A DNA stretch of 64,000 nt from Eutypa lata (Eukaryota > Ascomycota > Sordariomycetes > Xylariales > Diatrypaceae). Positions 23,812 through 38,000 of the stretch are shown here, one piece after another; position 1 is the stretch's first letter; each line of letters starts with the position of its first letter. The notes beneath the pieces are model-generated. The model did not search any database. It worked only from the letters and a program-made list of their open reading frames with translations, and had not been told where the DNA came from. The DNA lies in assembly GCA_022661535.1 (NCBI GenBank), contig JAKULF010000005.1, positions 1,240,001 through 1,304,000 of the forward strand, given 5' to 3'. Made by a program: the position numbers and the translations under genes.

Positions 23812-26800
23812 ACCCACCTCGATCAGCTTTTGGGGGGAGTTACCAGTCATTACAAACGATCGTTCAATATTGGCTTCGTTGTACGAAGAATACAGTTTCT
23901 TATCAGTATATTATTTTAATACCGGAAATTATGAGCGCTACCGGAGCGTCGGGGGATCAAAAGGTGGATGTGCTTTTTTTTGTTTGCTTTAGGGTCAAAA
24001 TAGGAATGGACATCATGGCCTTATAAAGATCTCGCATAGCTCGGGCAACCGATACATCTGGGTTTAGGGTGTTGTTTTTGTTCTTTTCTCGCCTTGGTTT
24101 CGGGTCACTGCGTGCATATCCTCTTGGTCTTCTTGCCAAGGACATTGACTTTTTCTTTCCCAGCCCGGAACCGTCTACGACAGAACTACATCTCCTGGGC
24201 ATTGAAAGGGTCCCATTTGTCTCCAAGGGTATATATTATTTATTGTTTTGATATAGTATCACCTCTTGCCACATATGTTTTGCCATGGGAGCAGAAATTT
24301 TTGGTTATTTGTTTTATTTTCATTTTTACTCAGGGATGTATGAAGGTCTACGAACTTCATCATCTCACGGTATCGGAGTATGGTGCTTTTTTATTTTCTC
24401 TTTGCTTCTCAGAAAAGGGGTGTTTTGCATTTCATCTAGATACCAGATTGCGAAATACTCGAAACACAGCGGGTTTCTACTTGATACAGCTCCGTATGCC
24501 TCAGAGACGACAAGGCGGAATGACACAGGTTTAGGAAACAGGAGGGGCAGGACAGGAAAAGGGGGAGGATCACAGTACTCCCCCTTTTGGAACAGATTAC
24601 AGACGCCTACCGACCAACGAGATTCCGAGGAGTAGGGGCGGAGTGTCGAGCAGGGTTTAGGGGTGGGTAGGACGTATATTTGTGTGCTTGTTCCCTTTTG
24701 TTATTTTGCTTTTTTCGGCAACAGTATGTATGTTTGGCATGGGAGGGCAAAAAAAGAAAAGATCAGAGGTGACTCAAGTCTATTGCTAGAACACAGAGCT
24801 TACCATTCAAGATTGGGAACATTTGTTTGAAACTAGCCTAGAAAATAGAGCTCCGTAAGCCAAAAGAGAGGCTCACGTTATTGTTCAGCTACATGTCTAG
24901 CCGTTCCTCGATTCGGTGATATTCTATGCTGTAAACTACAATACCCACCTAGCTGTAGCTAACGTGTAACTAGATCCTGCATACAATCCAATCTGCAGGA
25001 AACCTATGATCAGGTAGCTACTGTAGTGTATTGGGCTGTCTACTGCCGAAGCCCGTTCTGTCTTCCCCTTTAGTTGGTTGTTAGATAGAACGAATGGCCG
25101 GTTCTGCCGTGTGACTGATGTCTCGCACGCTTACGTACTGCAGCAATCCTTTGGGAGAAAAAGGTCCACTGCCCCATAGTCCTAAAGTCTAGCTGGTTCA
25201 TTCTATCAGTTGTCACCTCACCTCCTCTTTCCTGATACATATTTGCTTGCATGGCATACGTACATAGTAGAGTATACGAAGAGATGGGGGGAAACATAAG
25301 ACGAACACCACCTGAACAGAGGTAGGATTGCATAATGTCCCACAATCCACCTCTACTGGACATCAACAATCTCCTCGCCCGGCTTGTTGGGCCCTGCCTG
25401 CCTGCCTGCCTGCCTCATCTGTGAAGAAACTCAATACTACGACTTTGTGATCCCACGGGCAACAGGTACAATGCCACTTAGTTGGTCAGTTATATGGCTG
25501 TTACTTTAGCGCCTTCTCTAGAAAGGGCTGATCTTAGAATGCCTATTCGACCTCCAGAGGGCCACCGTCAGCATTTGCAGCCCCCAATAGAAGGGCTGAC
25601 CTACCTACCGCTGCCGTTCACATTAATCCTAAGAAGTGGTTCTTCGAGCTAATAGGGGACACTCATTCGCTGGTTGGGCTTATGAGCTTTTCATTATCAC
25701 ACATTCGCCCCCCGAAATCCACCTGGTAACGTTCCCGGACAAGCATTGTAGAACTCCATAGCTACAAATTAGGATTGTGCTTTAGAAACCCTATCTGATA
25801 GGTGGTCGGTTGTCACGAGGCTCAGACACTCTTGCGTTACCTATGATGTACCTAACTACCTACTGACTGTGCAGCCAAGTGAGCCGTGGGACGTTCCGCA
25901 TAATACCCACTCCTTTTTCCTTCCCCTAAGTCTTAACCTTTGTAGTCTCATCAGTATGAGGATCTCTTGTGACATGGCAACAGAGCAAGTAAGTGCCAAG
26001 TGCCCACGTTGTCGATTGCACACATCATCCCCTAGCCAAAACCCCATCATTTGGCGTTGAATAGCGGAGACTAACCTAGTGCAGGAAATCTGCAGCAGAA
26101 CCGGGGTGACGGCATATCATGTTGGAGAGAACTCTATAGAAACAACGCTAGCGGCCTCCTTAGGTGCCCTGGCTAGTTTGCGTTTGTTCTCTATAGCATT
26201 CCCAGGGGCGGTATCACCATTTTGCCTATCGAATTCTCGAAATTATTCAAGCTTTGAAAGGCTACTGAGACAGCCTTGTTCCTTAGCGAGGTAATTAGAT
26301 CCCCCCTTATTCATCACGGAAGGCCTCTCATATTTTCCATGTAAAAGATAAGCTTAAGATGATGGGGAAATGTTATACAAGGATTAATACAATAAGGAGA
26401 TACGTACTTTCGGAATGACAACGACCTTCAACAGCAAGTAATTTCTGCAGAAGTACTGTAAGTAAAGTCGCAAAATCAATACGTAGTTCATCTACATACA
26501 TGTAACGGGAGCTTCAGGCTGCAATATGAAACAGGAAGACCGAGCTTTGCTTACACGCATAATCTTTTGAAGCGGGTTTGGGGGCGACTACACTATGGGT
26601 TGTCACTACATATGTATTGTACATAGTGAAGTACCTACATACTTACTTACATCACGGCTCTCTAACTAACTAACTAGTTGATATGTATTTTGGCCAATAG
26701 AGCCCGCAGGGCATCTATCAGGTGCAGACGCTCTAGCCTAGGTATGTAGCTGGAACCCAGCCTTAGGCTAACGACAGACAAGATCCATGGTGTCGGGCTT

Positions 26801-28824
26801 CAATGTAAGTATGTACGTAGTTATGTAGTAGTAGCAGTTCAGGAGGCCCATAGCTCTTATTGGAGAACCAAGTACATAGTTACGTACATGCTGATTATTT
26901 ACCTATTTCTTTTTCTTTTTCTCTTTCTTCCTATCGTAATATGTACATGACTAGCCGCTTCCCAGCAAGCCAGCCACCCGGCACGTCAGCGTCGTATTCC
27001 CGTTCCCTCTCTGCAGCCGTTTTTCGCTCTCTTTCTTCTGCCTTAGTTTTGTTTTCTTTTTCTCTCTTTAGCTCCCTGACGCAGCTTAGGCGAGGGGTCG
27101 CTTACTCTCTCTCTCTCCTATGACCCCTGACATTATGACGGGGAGTACTCACAGCGAATTGTCATGATCTGAATGCATATCACCTTTGTAGATACAATAG
27201 GATTCTGGCCAGCCCTAACAACTGGTCGGCAGAGCAATATCACATGCAAGTCAACAAGGAAACCCCGCATCGCCGTTTTTTTTGTTGTCCCCCTTCCCTC
27301 CCTCCACCCCCTTCATACATATCGTCACCAGTTACCCACAGCTACGAGTGGCCCCCCCGTTGATCCTTCTGCTGCTACCCCCAGCAAAAACGGCTTCTCT
27401 ATTCCGATTGGGGCATGGTTAAGTGAGATAGACAGCACAGCGCGTTGATTGTGTAGCAAAGCTACGGAGCGATCAACTCTCTCCACGACCACCTGCGAGT
27501 ATGGAGGAAAGTATGTATGTATATATGCATGTATGCAGGTATGTATGTGACTAGTTATGTACATGACTTTCTTCAAAAACCCAGGGGTAGTAGTCACGAC
27601 AAGGGCAGCCTACGATCAGTGAGTTGTGGATTAACTACCAACTACGTAACTGGCTGGCTATGTGTACATACATAGACCAACTAGCCAGCTCAAGTTCAAG
27701 CGCCGTCCGTCATTTGGAACATCTGGAACTGACTGGCGTGACCGCTCCCAGATGAGAGCCCACACCGTTCATTTGTTCTTTCGGTTTGGTAATTGGCGTG
27801 AGCACTAGTTAGTTAGTTGACTTCATAACTATACCTCCATAGGCTATCGCATATCCTAGGGGATTTTTTTGGGTTTGTTTTGTTTGTTTGCTGCAAAGCA
27901 TGTACATATGTATGTGCTTCTGCAACGAATGCCGATCGACTCTGACATCTCGTATTTGTTCCAGTCTCTAGAATGGGATTATGTATCGGGGACGCCGCCG
28001 TGTACGGCTGGTATGTGTGTGAATATAATCTTCTTTTTATTAAATTATCATCCCGTATGAATGAATGACTTACTGCCTTAAGTCCTAAGTACCTACCTAG
28101 CTGGATGTACACGGATACCGTAGGTATCGTCGAGTACTAACTACGCCCCATCACAACAATAACCCAAACACGAATGATCATGAATAGGCCAGACGGGGGC
28201 TTGTCATTCGCTACCTAATATCGCACACTTTCCAACCAATGACAGGCAGGACCGTTTTCAGGACCGTCAGATCTTGGCAACTCCCATGCTACACTACACC
28301 GATACAAGGGGAGGGAAATAAAATAACCTTAATTTCTGATATCAATATTTTATTATAATAAACCTTATAACGGGTTGTGCTATTAGGTACATGTAGGGTT
28401 CTAGACGTCTTTTGGAGCGTGGCACATGAGGGATCAGTGAGATCCATTTCGGTTTGCTATCCGGGTCATTAGGCCGAAGCAAGTGACGACAAATAACGAC
28501 GAAGACGAAGACGTGATGCAATTAAACAGATTATGAATTCGCTTCCCATCGAGGCCTAGTTACTTGTTTTTCCTCCTACATACATACATAGTAGTAACTT
28601 GGTAACTACAAAACAAAACAAAACAAAAAAAGGCATCCGGCTATCCGTGCATCTTTCACAAATGAAATCATCTTCCTTACAAGTTCAGCGAGCTAATGAA
28701 TCTCTTCAGGCCTATGTAGGAATAGGAAGAAACAAATCATGGGTACGAGCTTAGTTAAAAGGATCTTAATTTAAACATTTCCAGCCTTCCCAGCTGCTGT
28801 GACAAGCTGACCTCCATGCCTTGC
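23812..28824. other. Gene-free stretch downstream of the bZIP gene
   Basis: The first 800 bases are T-rich and probably bZIP 3' UTR; ORFs there (up to 146 codons) look like noise. The rest has no recognisable coding sequence. Microsatellites include a CCTG run at 25387-25413 and TGTA/CATG tracts near 27509-27548. Confidence 0.5.
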
Positions 28825-28906
28825 TACCTACCTACCTACCTACCTACCTACCTACCTACCTACCTACCTACCTACCTACCTACCTACCTACCTACCTACC
28901 TACCTA
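28825..28906 (+). repeat. TACC microsatellite, about 20 copies
   Basis: An uninterrupted 82-base tetranucleotide array. The same unit recurs in short runs at about 6880-6897 and, as TAGG, at 35061-35080, so it is a compositional habit of this genome. Confidence 0.97.
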
Positions 28907-31184
28907 TGCTGAACAAAGGGCTTTCTTTCAATCTCGATGAACCCCTGCCGTTGGGCGGCAACCAAGAACAAAAACAAGTGGACTGTCCTGTGGACTCTTC
29001 CAACCCCGTGTGCCAGCTAAAATCTAGAATGGTAGTGTATTGGGCTCGGGTTATATTCCGTCGGGGAATTGATCGTCGACATGATTAGACGAGGATCTAC
29101 CTAGTTATGTATGTACATAACTAACGGTATTAGCAGTTAGAGCGAACAAGGGCGCCGGGGAATTATAATAGCGTGGTGCATGGACCACAGGTTCTTCGCG
29201 GAAGAGCCCGTTTATTACTGGAAAACTAGGTACCTAGCTAACTATATGTAACTAAGTACATACCTACCTACCTAGGTAGTTAGATCTCTACGTACAGAAA
29301 TGCGGACTATACCAAGTGGGGACATAATTAAATAGGGGGCTATACTAGTACGTCCGTCCAGGCCTAGTGAGCGGGTACAGGTACGAGCAGTTGGGGACGA
29401 CGGATATGTACATATATACCTGGTTGGTATGTACTGAGTCATGAGTGGGGCGCGAGGCAATGTAAGACTAGTATAGGCGTCTATTTTTGAAGGAATAATA
29501 AGTAGGTAAGTATTAAAAGAAAAGGGGGACGTTAGATATCTATCCAACTTAGGTATACGAAGTAGAGAATGTGAGGAAAAGATCGGTATCGGTATATAGC
29601 TATTCTTAAAGGACACTACGGAATGATCTATTGATTTGTTTTGTCCGCGTAGTGAGGTTTAAATACTTGTTTTTTTTTCTATCTAGTTGAGAGCTTCTAG
29701 CCCAAGATCCAAGTGGGTTGCAATTTAGATGAGATGATTAACTAGCTTGACTTGGGGGAGAAGCTTTGATGGGCTTTTCATGAATCATTTTTGTAAGGCT
29801 TACGAAGGTTGGTTTTGTTTGTGGTTATGAATGGCGCTGCCTTTTTGTGAAGAGTTAGAGACATATCTTTGGTAGGCTTGTTTTAGTAGATGATATCTCT
29901 AAGATCCAGTTTATAAGGTGGTTTATTGACAGCTATCTGGGGTTAAATTTTTTTTAAAAAAAGTTTAGTTGATTGGGTTTGGTAATATATTGTCAATAAA
30001 TAATATCTAGAACATTCGGGCAGAGAGAACGCGGTGTATCATGATTGTGTATAACTTATTCCAAGGTTGCCAAAATGTAAGATTTAAGAGAGCAGCTAGC
30101 TCTGACATTATAATTAACATTTGATTGTTTGCCTTACGCAATCCCAGTAAACTCTAAATGTCGAATTTGGCCCTTATAATTACTCGTTGAGCTCTTAACT
30201 TTGAACGATAGGTTTGTCAGCGTCATATTGAATAATATTCGGCCTTACTCATCTTGAATTATGAGTGCTAGATAAGTTCATGATTAGTAGATTTTCGTTT
30301 GTTCAATTCAAAAATGATGAGAGCCAATGCTACAAGTACTTGACTGCGGTCACATCAATGGACACTACTGACACAATAATTCTGGTCTTACGCTTTGCTC
30401 AAGCTTGTGATGATTTCTTCAACTCTCCTCTATAGTTCATTTGTGTTTGATAGCAATGCGCTGTAGCTTTATCAGTTAGTATATATTGTATGTTTTAGGT
30501 AGAGCGTATTAGTCTGGAGTTGATGTTCGGGGAAGAGTTGAATATATTGTGGTATTAGATAGTTTAACAAGTATATACTATAAGTTAATAATAATCATCA
30601 TCCCACTCAACACTGCACTATATATAGCAACATAATGTGAATATAGGTACAGAATAACAACGAATTTACAAAATGGTGTGACTAGGAGAGTATAATCAAG
30701 ATATTAATGCACTTTTACGAGCTCTACGCCGTGATTATGTTAAGAATTCATCTAATCTATCTATCTGAGAATATTTCGTAACTCTAACAGGTGGTACAAG
30801 ATAGGACATCTACAAAATTCCACGGTAAGGCGAGTGAGTAAATTAGGTTAGAGAAAGGAGGAATCTGTAAATCAACCTATATGATACAGCTCCATACTTA
30901 TCACAAACTAGGACAAGATAATATGCACGCCTGATGGCATCTACTATAACAATCACTCTCAGGCCTCTCTAGCCTAATTCTATTATCATATACATAATCT
31001 TTAATCACCTTTGTAACAGTAACCACAATAGTACTTTATAGAGTGAAATTGGTGTAATATATGATATAGGCTTGCATAGATTGTGTTGCTTCATGAAGTG
31101 AGTAGATAGAACAGTTCATTCTGGATATATATCACATAATATCAACTTCTTTAAACATATACGAATTATATGATTTCTGGATAA
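28907..31184. other. A+T-rich gene-free stretch
   Basis: No gene is supported. From about 29640 to the hAT-like element the DNA is moderately A+T-rich, with stops in every frame. It may be an old eroded repeat, but I found no terminal repeats that would delimit one. Confidence 0.45.
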
Positions 31185-31192
31185 TATATTAT

Positions 31193-31617
31193 GAGCTTTG
31201 CTAGATCTGCAGTGATAGTTTTTCTAGATTTGCAGTGATCCCTATATAAATTCGCCGCCATCATTACTTAAATGCTAATTAACCGTTAAAAATAATTTTA
31301 ATATGCTATTATATACGTATCCTTTAATTAATATAATAAAATAAAATAATTATTTAGTTATAATAATCGAATATCGTTATATTAAAAGTTTTATTATATT
31401 AATATAACAGAACATAACATAACATATTCCGAATTTAATATAATGGAATAATAACGTATAAAATTAATTTAAAAGGTATGTTTAGATAAATTTTAATATA
31501 ATAAAGCCGTATAAAAAAACAAATTGCGAAAAAGGATTATGGTAGTTGCATATTGGCCATATACCTAGGGATCATTGCAGATCTAGAAAAATTATCACTG
31601 TAGATCTAGCAAAGCTC
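31193..31617. mobile_element. hAT-like non-autonomous element
   Basis: A 425 bp element with 52 bp terminal inverted repeats (31193-31244 and 31566-31617) that differ only by a few transitions. It is flanked by the perfect 8 bp duplication TATATTAT (31185-31192 and 31618-31625), the hallmark of hAT transposition. Each TIR starts GAGCTTTG and holds two copies of a CTAGATCTGCAGTGAT motif. The interior is A+T-rich and non-coding, so movement would have needed a transposase supplied elsewhere. Confidence 0.85.
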
Positions 31618-31625
31618 TATATTAT

Positions 31626-32436
31626 ACGATACTAAGTAGATCTGAGGAATCTAACGTTACTTCATCAAACAGACCTAGCTGCGTAAAATATCAGGCATCC
31701 ATCTACCATAATACTATCACATTCTAAAATGCTAGCCAAAAAGAAAATCATAAATCCAAGTTCCCTTGAATGGTAAATCATATAGACAGTTGATACAAGT
31801 AGCAGTGTCGAAATTCAAATAGAATAAGAAGTTCTAGCTTGCCTATAAAGTGATGAGATTAATAAATAGTCTCGATGAAAAACTCATCGGGCGTAGAAGG
31901 TACAATCATTTAGTTTCTATAATGTGCATCTAGCGCTATGACCTTTATCTCTTGGACTGACACTGACCATACAAATTAATGCAACCTTGATGGACACCTT
32001 CGCTTTATATCACACACCTGCATATTAAACGCCAATAACCAGCAGGTAGTAAGACATGCCCCCCCCGTTCCCCCCATCCCCTTCTTGGATAGAGTCCTTG
32101 GATGAACATGTAATGCTCAATGAGAACAGTAATATTTCCAGAGCTAAGGGTGATCAACATGAGAGTACAAGAGGGGCCAGATCCGCCGAGTCTGCATACA
32201 TGTTAATATACTGTCATAACAAGAATAGCCATTATTACCAGCAGATCTACCATATCCCGAAGGAAAATGGATGACAAGTCCCGCAGTCCGATACAAAAAA
32301 GACTGTATGGGGAATACGCCCAGTACTGTAACAGTAGTACCTAAAATGTTTGCTCCCATCATAACGGAAGATATGGCGATGGAATTCGGCCTAGGCCACC
32401 GCTCAGAATTCGTTTAGACGTGGTCGTAGCCTGTTA
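31626..32436. other. Intergenic, nothing recognised
   Basis: Moderately A+T-rich sequence with short overlapping ORFs on both strands at about 32056-32362, none resembling a known family. Confidence 0.5.
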
Positions 32437-32604
32437 TCAGAGCTTGTGAACAATGTGGTGGACAAGCTGAATCAGATGGCGAAGGTCAGCATTATTGTTC
32501 TGTGCCTGGAGAAGCTGTTGGCGGGCGGCGCGGAGCTGGACGAGCACTGCGGCAACGGCGAGGACGAAGGAGATGATCCCAAGGATGCTTTCTGCGCCGA
32601 GCAT
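32437..32604 (-). CDS. Candidate small membrane peptide, 55 residues
   Basis: A short minus-strand frame starts ATGCTCGGCGCAGAAAGC and ends at TGA 32437-32439. Residues 7-24 (ILGIISFVLAVAAVLVQL) form a likely membrane span; the rest is a Gln/Asn/His-rich, probably helical tail ending HHIVHKL. Local G+C and codon use are clearly higher than in the surrounding A+T-rich DNA, which supports coding. It could be the last exon of a longer gene with upstream exons between 32605 and 33240. I do not recognise the family. Confidence 0.4.
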   Translation of the reverse strand: MLGAESILGIISFVLAVAAVLVQLRAARQQLLQAQNNNADLRHLIQLVHHIVHKL

Positions 32605-35098
32605 ATTCCCTCCTGTGGCTGACCTGGAAGTCGGTGTCTTAGGTGTAGGTGTAGCTGCCGTTTAAATTTTTTTAAAAATGGTGACGTTGATGGGATTATG
32701 ATTCACCCAGGTGGAACGCCGCCACGAAAACGAATCTCCAGGTATTTCGATGTAACGCCGCAACATTCAGTAGAACTTAATCCAAGATGACACTGAGATC
32801 GCTACGAGAAAGGAAGAGAAAAAGAGCACCCTTACCGCCATCTTTGGAGAGAGAATTCACATGATAACGTAAACCCTAGGACTCCAAATAATTGGTGCTC
32901 AAGCATCTATTCGCGAACGGACGGCAAGGTTGTGGCTTTGGATTTAGTTACCCTTTCTTCGCGTCCCAAAAGATGTACAGTTAGCCGCGTGCGGCTGGAT
33001 ATCGTGATCCTGTAGGTGAGAGAAATTATCTGAGTAAAGGCCTTATTACACACTTGTCCTGTGAAGCTGAGACGATCATTGCCCGAAAGGGTGTTGACTA
33101 AGCCTCCCGCAGCTCCCGTCACGGGTAGGGCTAGTTCAGAACAAGTGCCGGACCAATGATACAGAACAGACACACAGACCGGCCAGAACCGGTATCCAAT
33201 CAAACAATGCAGGAGGGCGAGACAAGTAAGTTGAACTATTGAACTACCGAACTACCGAGATTGTCGTTATGCCGACAACTCCGAATGTATTAATATGCTG
33301 AACAGTTGCGGTGTAGTCATCAGAGTTGCAGACACGAAGCGCAACAGAGGAGAGAAAGAACTACCGTCCTCTTAATTCGTCACTACTAAATATCTTCAGT
33401 GTTGGGCATCATAGAGTTTGGCTCCAAGGTATGTATAGTCCAGGTTATCCTTGTACGGAGAACCCGAACTTATACTCTAGTGAGATCGTAAATCGTTCTG
33501 GCCCGTCGTAGAACTTGAGAACGACCAGGATGACATTGAGAAAACGATGTAGGGGTTGTTTATCTTTCAAGGTAACATTTCTTCGCAAAGGTTACTGCAC
33601 TTCGCACTTTGCAGTTTGCAACTCGTAGTCTAAGGTGGGATGGATCGCTATTGTGGCTAAGTATGTGGGGATGAAATCGGGCATAAAGGTGGCTGGTAAC
33701 CACTGATACCGATGTTATATGCCGTACAATATTGTAAATACAAGGTTTATAGTCGTCGCCAACCCTAGCCTTTATCTCATAGTATATTGAGTTGTTATCT
33801 GAATTCAAGCGACTATGTTATCTTCAACTGCCCCCTCTCTTCCCTTGAATCGTCAAATGGCAGCACTCAGAGGAGTATTAGAACATGTCGGAGGGCCAAG
33901 CTAGGGGCCATCGACACCTAGCTGGAGAAAGATTCCGTTGAAGCAAGGCCAGCTGGTTTGAGTGAATTACGGCAAATAATTGCCGCGAAGATCGCCTACA
34001 CCGTGAGTGACTCACTCGCTTGTGCCAGAGGCTCAAAATCTTCATTGGCTAACAGCTGCGCGATGGTTCAGTGTAGTCTATTACCAAGAAGCAGCCCGAA
34101 ACCTTCCGCATGTGATACATGTAAGGAAGGGGCTAGTGAAACGCCGCGGCAGATACCGAGTCCAATATTCATGAGAAAAGAGACCGAAGCAAGCTGAGGC
34201 GTTATTGGCAACCCTGAACGACCCCTGCGCCCTATGTACAACCATTGATAACATTGCATAGTCGAAAAAGTACTGTTAGAAACTTCCTAAGCGTAAGCGG
34301 ATAGTAAGTCCTCTTTCCTTCGATTCCCTTCATTAGGAATACGCCTCTTCATGGTTTTGCTCTCCGTAGTTAGTGCGAGTTCTATGAACCGTTTTAAAAC
34401 ATGCCCATTAATCTCACGTGGTCTATTACCATGAAAATAATACAACGCAAATTTCAAATATAGTACAGTTAAAGGGGGGCGCTAAAAAGATCCGAATTCG
34501 AACGATCACGGGCATCAATGGAGTACTGGCTTCGAAATACTGCGCGGCGGGGGGATGTATAGTTATATATATATATGTATAGGTAGAATAAAAAAACAGA
34601 CAAGAGCAAGAGCAGACTCCGCCGTGAGGTATCTCCTGCTCTGAACAGACATAACCCATAGAAACATCGTAAATAATGACGAACAGGGAGGGGGAGGAGC
34701 GCCTGCACAGGGTAGTCCAGCCCCTGCCAGGTCATTCCAACTCCCCTTATATACCCGTACGTAACATAACGTACGTATTAATGTCTTCGCATGCGCCCCC
34801 CATCCTTCCTTCCTTTCACCTTGTGTAGACCGTATAAATGCACGCGCGCTGAAAACCTGGTCAACCAAACATAGCCCTGCATGTATATGATGGATAGTAG
34901 TCGTAATTAAGGAGAGCCGAAACCCCTTCCACGTCGTATTCCTTTGTGTCTGCTTTATTATATTGTAAAACATGTGTACCGCTCTTCCCATAATATATAG
35001 ATATATATATGCACCAAAAAGTTTTAAGTCGATTAAGTCGTCGTCATTAGTCTGTCAGTTAGGTAGGTAGGTAGGTAGGTAAGTCGTTTCAGTCGTTT
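32605..35098. other. Gene-free stretch
   Basis: There are several ORFs of 60-142 codons, including 98 codons at 32907-33203 on the minus strand; none is recognisable. The last 500 bases are probably 3' UTR of the Zn2Cys6 gene and include a TAGG microsatellite at about 35061-35080. Confidence 0.45.
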
Positions 35099-38000
35099 TT
35101 ACCGGAAGTTGGAAGGAGGGTACAGCGGTACGTTCACATTCGGGTTGCTGCCGCCGAGCGGGACCTGCGGCTGTCCGATGCCGTACGAGCCGAAGTTGTC
35201 GGCTGGCTGCATGGGCGGGGCGATCGGCATGGCGGCCGAGGCCCCGCTCGGCGCCGGCCAGTTCCACAGGGTGTCGAAGTCGATCTCCGACTCCCCGCCG
35301 CTGAGCGTCTCCATGCTGCTGGACGGGATCCCGCTCCCGCTCCCGCTTCCCATGCCGTTGTTGAACGACACGACGCTGCTGCCCTCGGGGCTGGGCTGCT
35401 GCAGGGTGAGCGGCATCATGGAAGAAGGAATCGACGACGATGACGACGACGACATCGGAGGGACGATCGAGCCCATGATCGGTCGATCTTTCGGGAGCTG
35501 ACCTTGGGCCCCCATGATGGCGGCCGGGTGGTCTCGCTGCTCGGAGCTCTCGCGGTGGAACAGGTGCAGCATTGGATCGTAGTGGGAGTTTTGCAACACG
35601 GTGTTGATGGTCGGAACCTTGCGTCCGGGTATGAACAGCCTCCTTGCCGTAGCCGGGCGGTTGACGTTGGCTTGGTGAAAGGTCTCGACGATGAACGACA
35701 CGCGCTCCGCCTGGGCATCCTCGTCGGCGCAGAACCTAAGGATCGAAATCGCACTCGTGATTGCCACCTCGGCCTCCGGGTTATGGTACAGCGATGCGAA
35801 CTCGTTGCTCAAGATGATGAGCGCCGCCGCGAAAACAAAGTGGCTGTCATCTATCTGTAAGTGGCGTCCCTCCCATCTAACTTTGCATGCTGTGGGAGGA
35901 GGACCTACATAACGAAAGGGTTGCATTGAGGCAGGTACTTGCCGTCTAGGGCGGCCTTCGCCAGCACTAAAGTATGGTGAGATGCTTCGACACAGGTCTG
36001 AGCAAAGTTGTCGATTTTCCAGGCAGAGCTAGACCGATACGGCTTATCACTACCCCCGAAATGGTACTCTTGCGCTTTGGTGAGAAGAGACAACAAGAAC
36101 GGCCGCGTGAGCAAGATCACCGAGTGGAAATGGAGTAGGTTCGTGTGAAGAATGGCAATTCCATGTGCTGGATCGACTTGGCTACTCAGGATTCGTCCCC
36201 AATGTAGGCTCGGAGGCAACTCTCGGTGCCAATGCTCGAGATGATCTACAATCTCCTGGGCTACCGTGGCTGATATCCTGCGTTTCGAATACACCTTTTT
36301 GAGCGTCATTCCGATAATGAGGCATGTGTGAACGGTGACGTTGAGCGCGATGGAGTTTATGGTCTCGGTCTCCTGGCTCAAAAGTGAATCACCCGGCCGT
36401 GTATTCAATACAGGAGGCTTGAGAGCGTTTTGCGAACAATCGTCGTCGGAGATTCCCATCGGACGGCCGAGGCATGCCGAGAGGAATTTATCAAGTATGA
36501 AGAGGGTTCTCCATAGATTCATCCGTACGCGGATCTCGGTTTCGTTGAATATGAGCATGCTCTCTTCCCTATGTAGTCCAAGGGCAAAAGCTGATCGTAC
36601 CGCCATGCCTGTGTGATGCAATTAGTGTAAAAACCACGATCAATCGCCGCCTTGGCATCAGCACACAATTCATTCAAAGGCCTCTTACCATGGTACACAT
36701 ATGCCGCGTTCCTCTTCGACGCTGCGAGCATGTAGAGCGACGTTAGAAGTAGAGCTTGAACCGACCAGAAATCCGCGTCCTCAAATCCTGACACGGGGTC
36801 TGCCAGCATCCGCGCATTCCTATAGAACAACTCAGCGCGGCTAACCCTCTCCGAGCGTAGCTTGCTGATCACAGCCTCTTCCGCACTCCCATGGGGAGGT
36901 CGTGCGAGCACCAATCCGATAGCGAAGACCAGGAATAGCAAGCACAAGCGCGAAGAGTTGGCATTTAGGGGGTCGGCGTAGCATTCCTCCAACGAGTCGA
37001 GGAAGGCTTTCTTATCGAAAACCTGCGCGAAGCTTCTGGTCTGCCAGTATTGAGCGTTTGCACAGCATCATCGAGAATTCTAACCTACATTCGTGAAGAA
37101 GGAATCCACGAGAATATCGGCAGTTCGGCGATCCGGCAGGACACCGGTTGGCCTGGCGTCCTGCAAACTTATCGTGTTCTCCATGATCCTATGTCGGCGA
37201 GGATCTAGCGTAAAGTCGGAGGGGCCCGAAACACTTTCAACAATCATACGAATTAACTGAAGATATGAGAGGCTGGCGGAATCGCCCACATATACTTTTC
37301 GGGTGAGTCAGTTTGAGTTTCACGTCGACGTCTCGCGGGAAAAAAGATAACAGAGAATTGGTCTCATTATTGACGTTATTTCTTCATACCTACCTAGTCC
37401 CTATGTCTCAATGATACATGGATACGGAAGCGTAGTGCTGTACAGAAGTGAATTGGCCACACTTACAAAGTCTCCCGGTCGAATCCTGGAGCATCCTCGG
37501 CAGCCAAATGTCAGCGTCGTCGGCAATACCGCTAACATTACTTATCCTTGATCGAGAATCAAAATCGCGGTCACTTAGATGGCGAGCTGTGCCAGTCGTC
37601 TTGGGATGGTTGGAGTCTCCAACGGCGGATTTTGAGGAGCTGATTGCTGGGGCGCTAGGAGATGGAAGCCATGTCGTCATGGTAGAGTTCCGCCGGGAAG
37701 ATGCCTCAATGCTATCAGACTCGACCTTCCCGATATGCGGTGAACTATCCAAGTGACGCCTTTTCGTTGGGGATCTTATGGGTTCCTGCAGGCCTACCTG
37801 ATCCGAGTGCGCAGGTGTGTAGATACATTCAAGATGCCGCTTCGTACAGGTGTTGCATGGTCTCAACCCGTTGCACTATATTTTTATGTCAATATAGTCG
37901 TTAGACATAGCGTGTCATAACGTCGCCGAGTGGGATTAGCACGAGTCGAGGTGAAGGAGATTAAGCCCATGCTTGATGATCGGCTACACGACTGCACAAT

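Noticed and set aside
24094..24635. Two overlapping ORFs of 116 and 146 codons downstream of the bZIP gene
   Set aside because: T-rich DNA giving Phe/Leu-rich translations in two frames; more likely 3' UTR.
29640..31180. Possible large eroded transposon around the hAT-like element
   Set aside because: No terminal repeats, target duplication or coding remnants could be found by eye.
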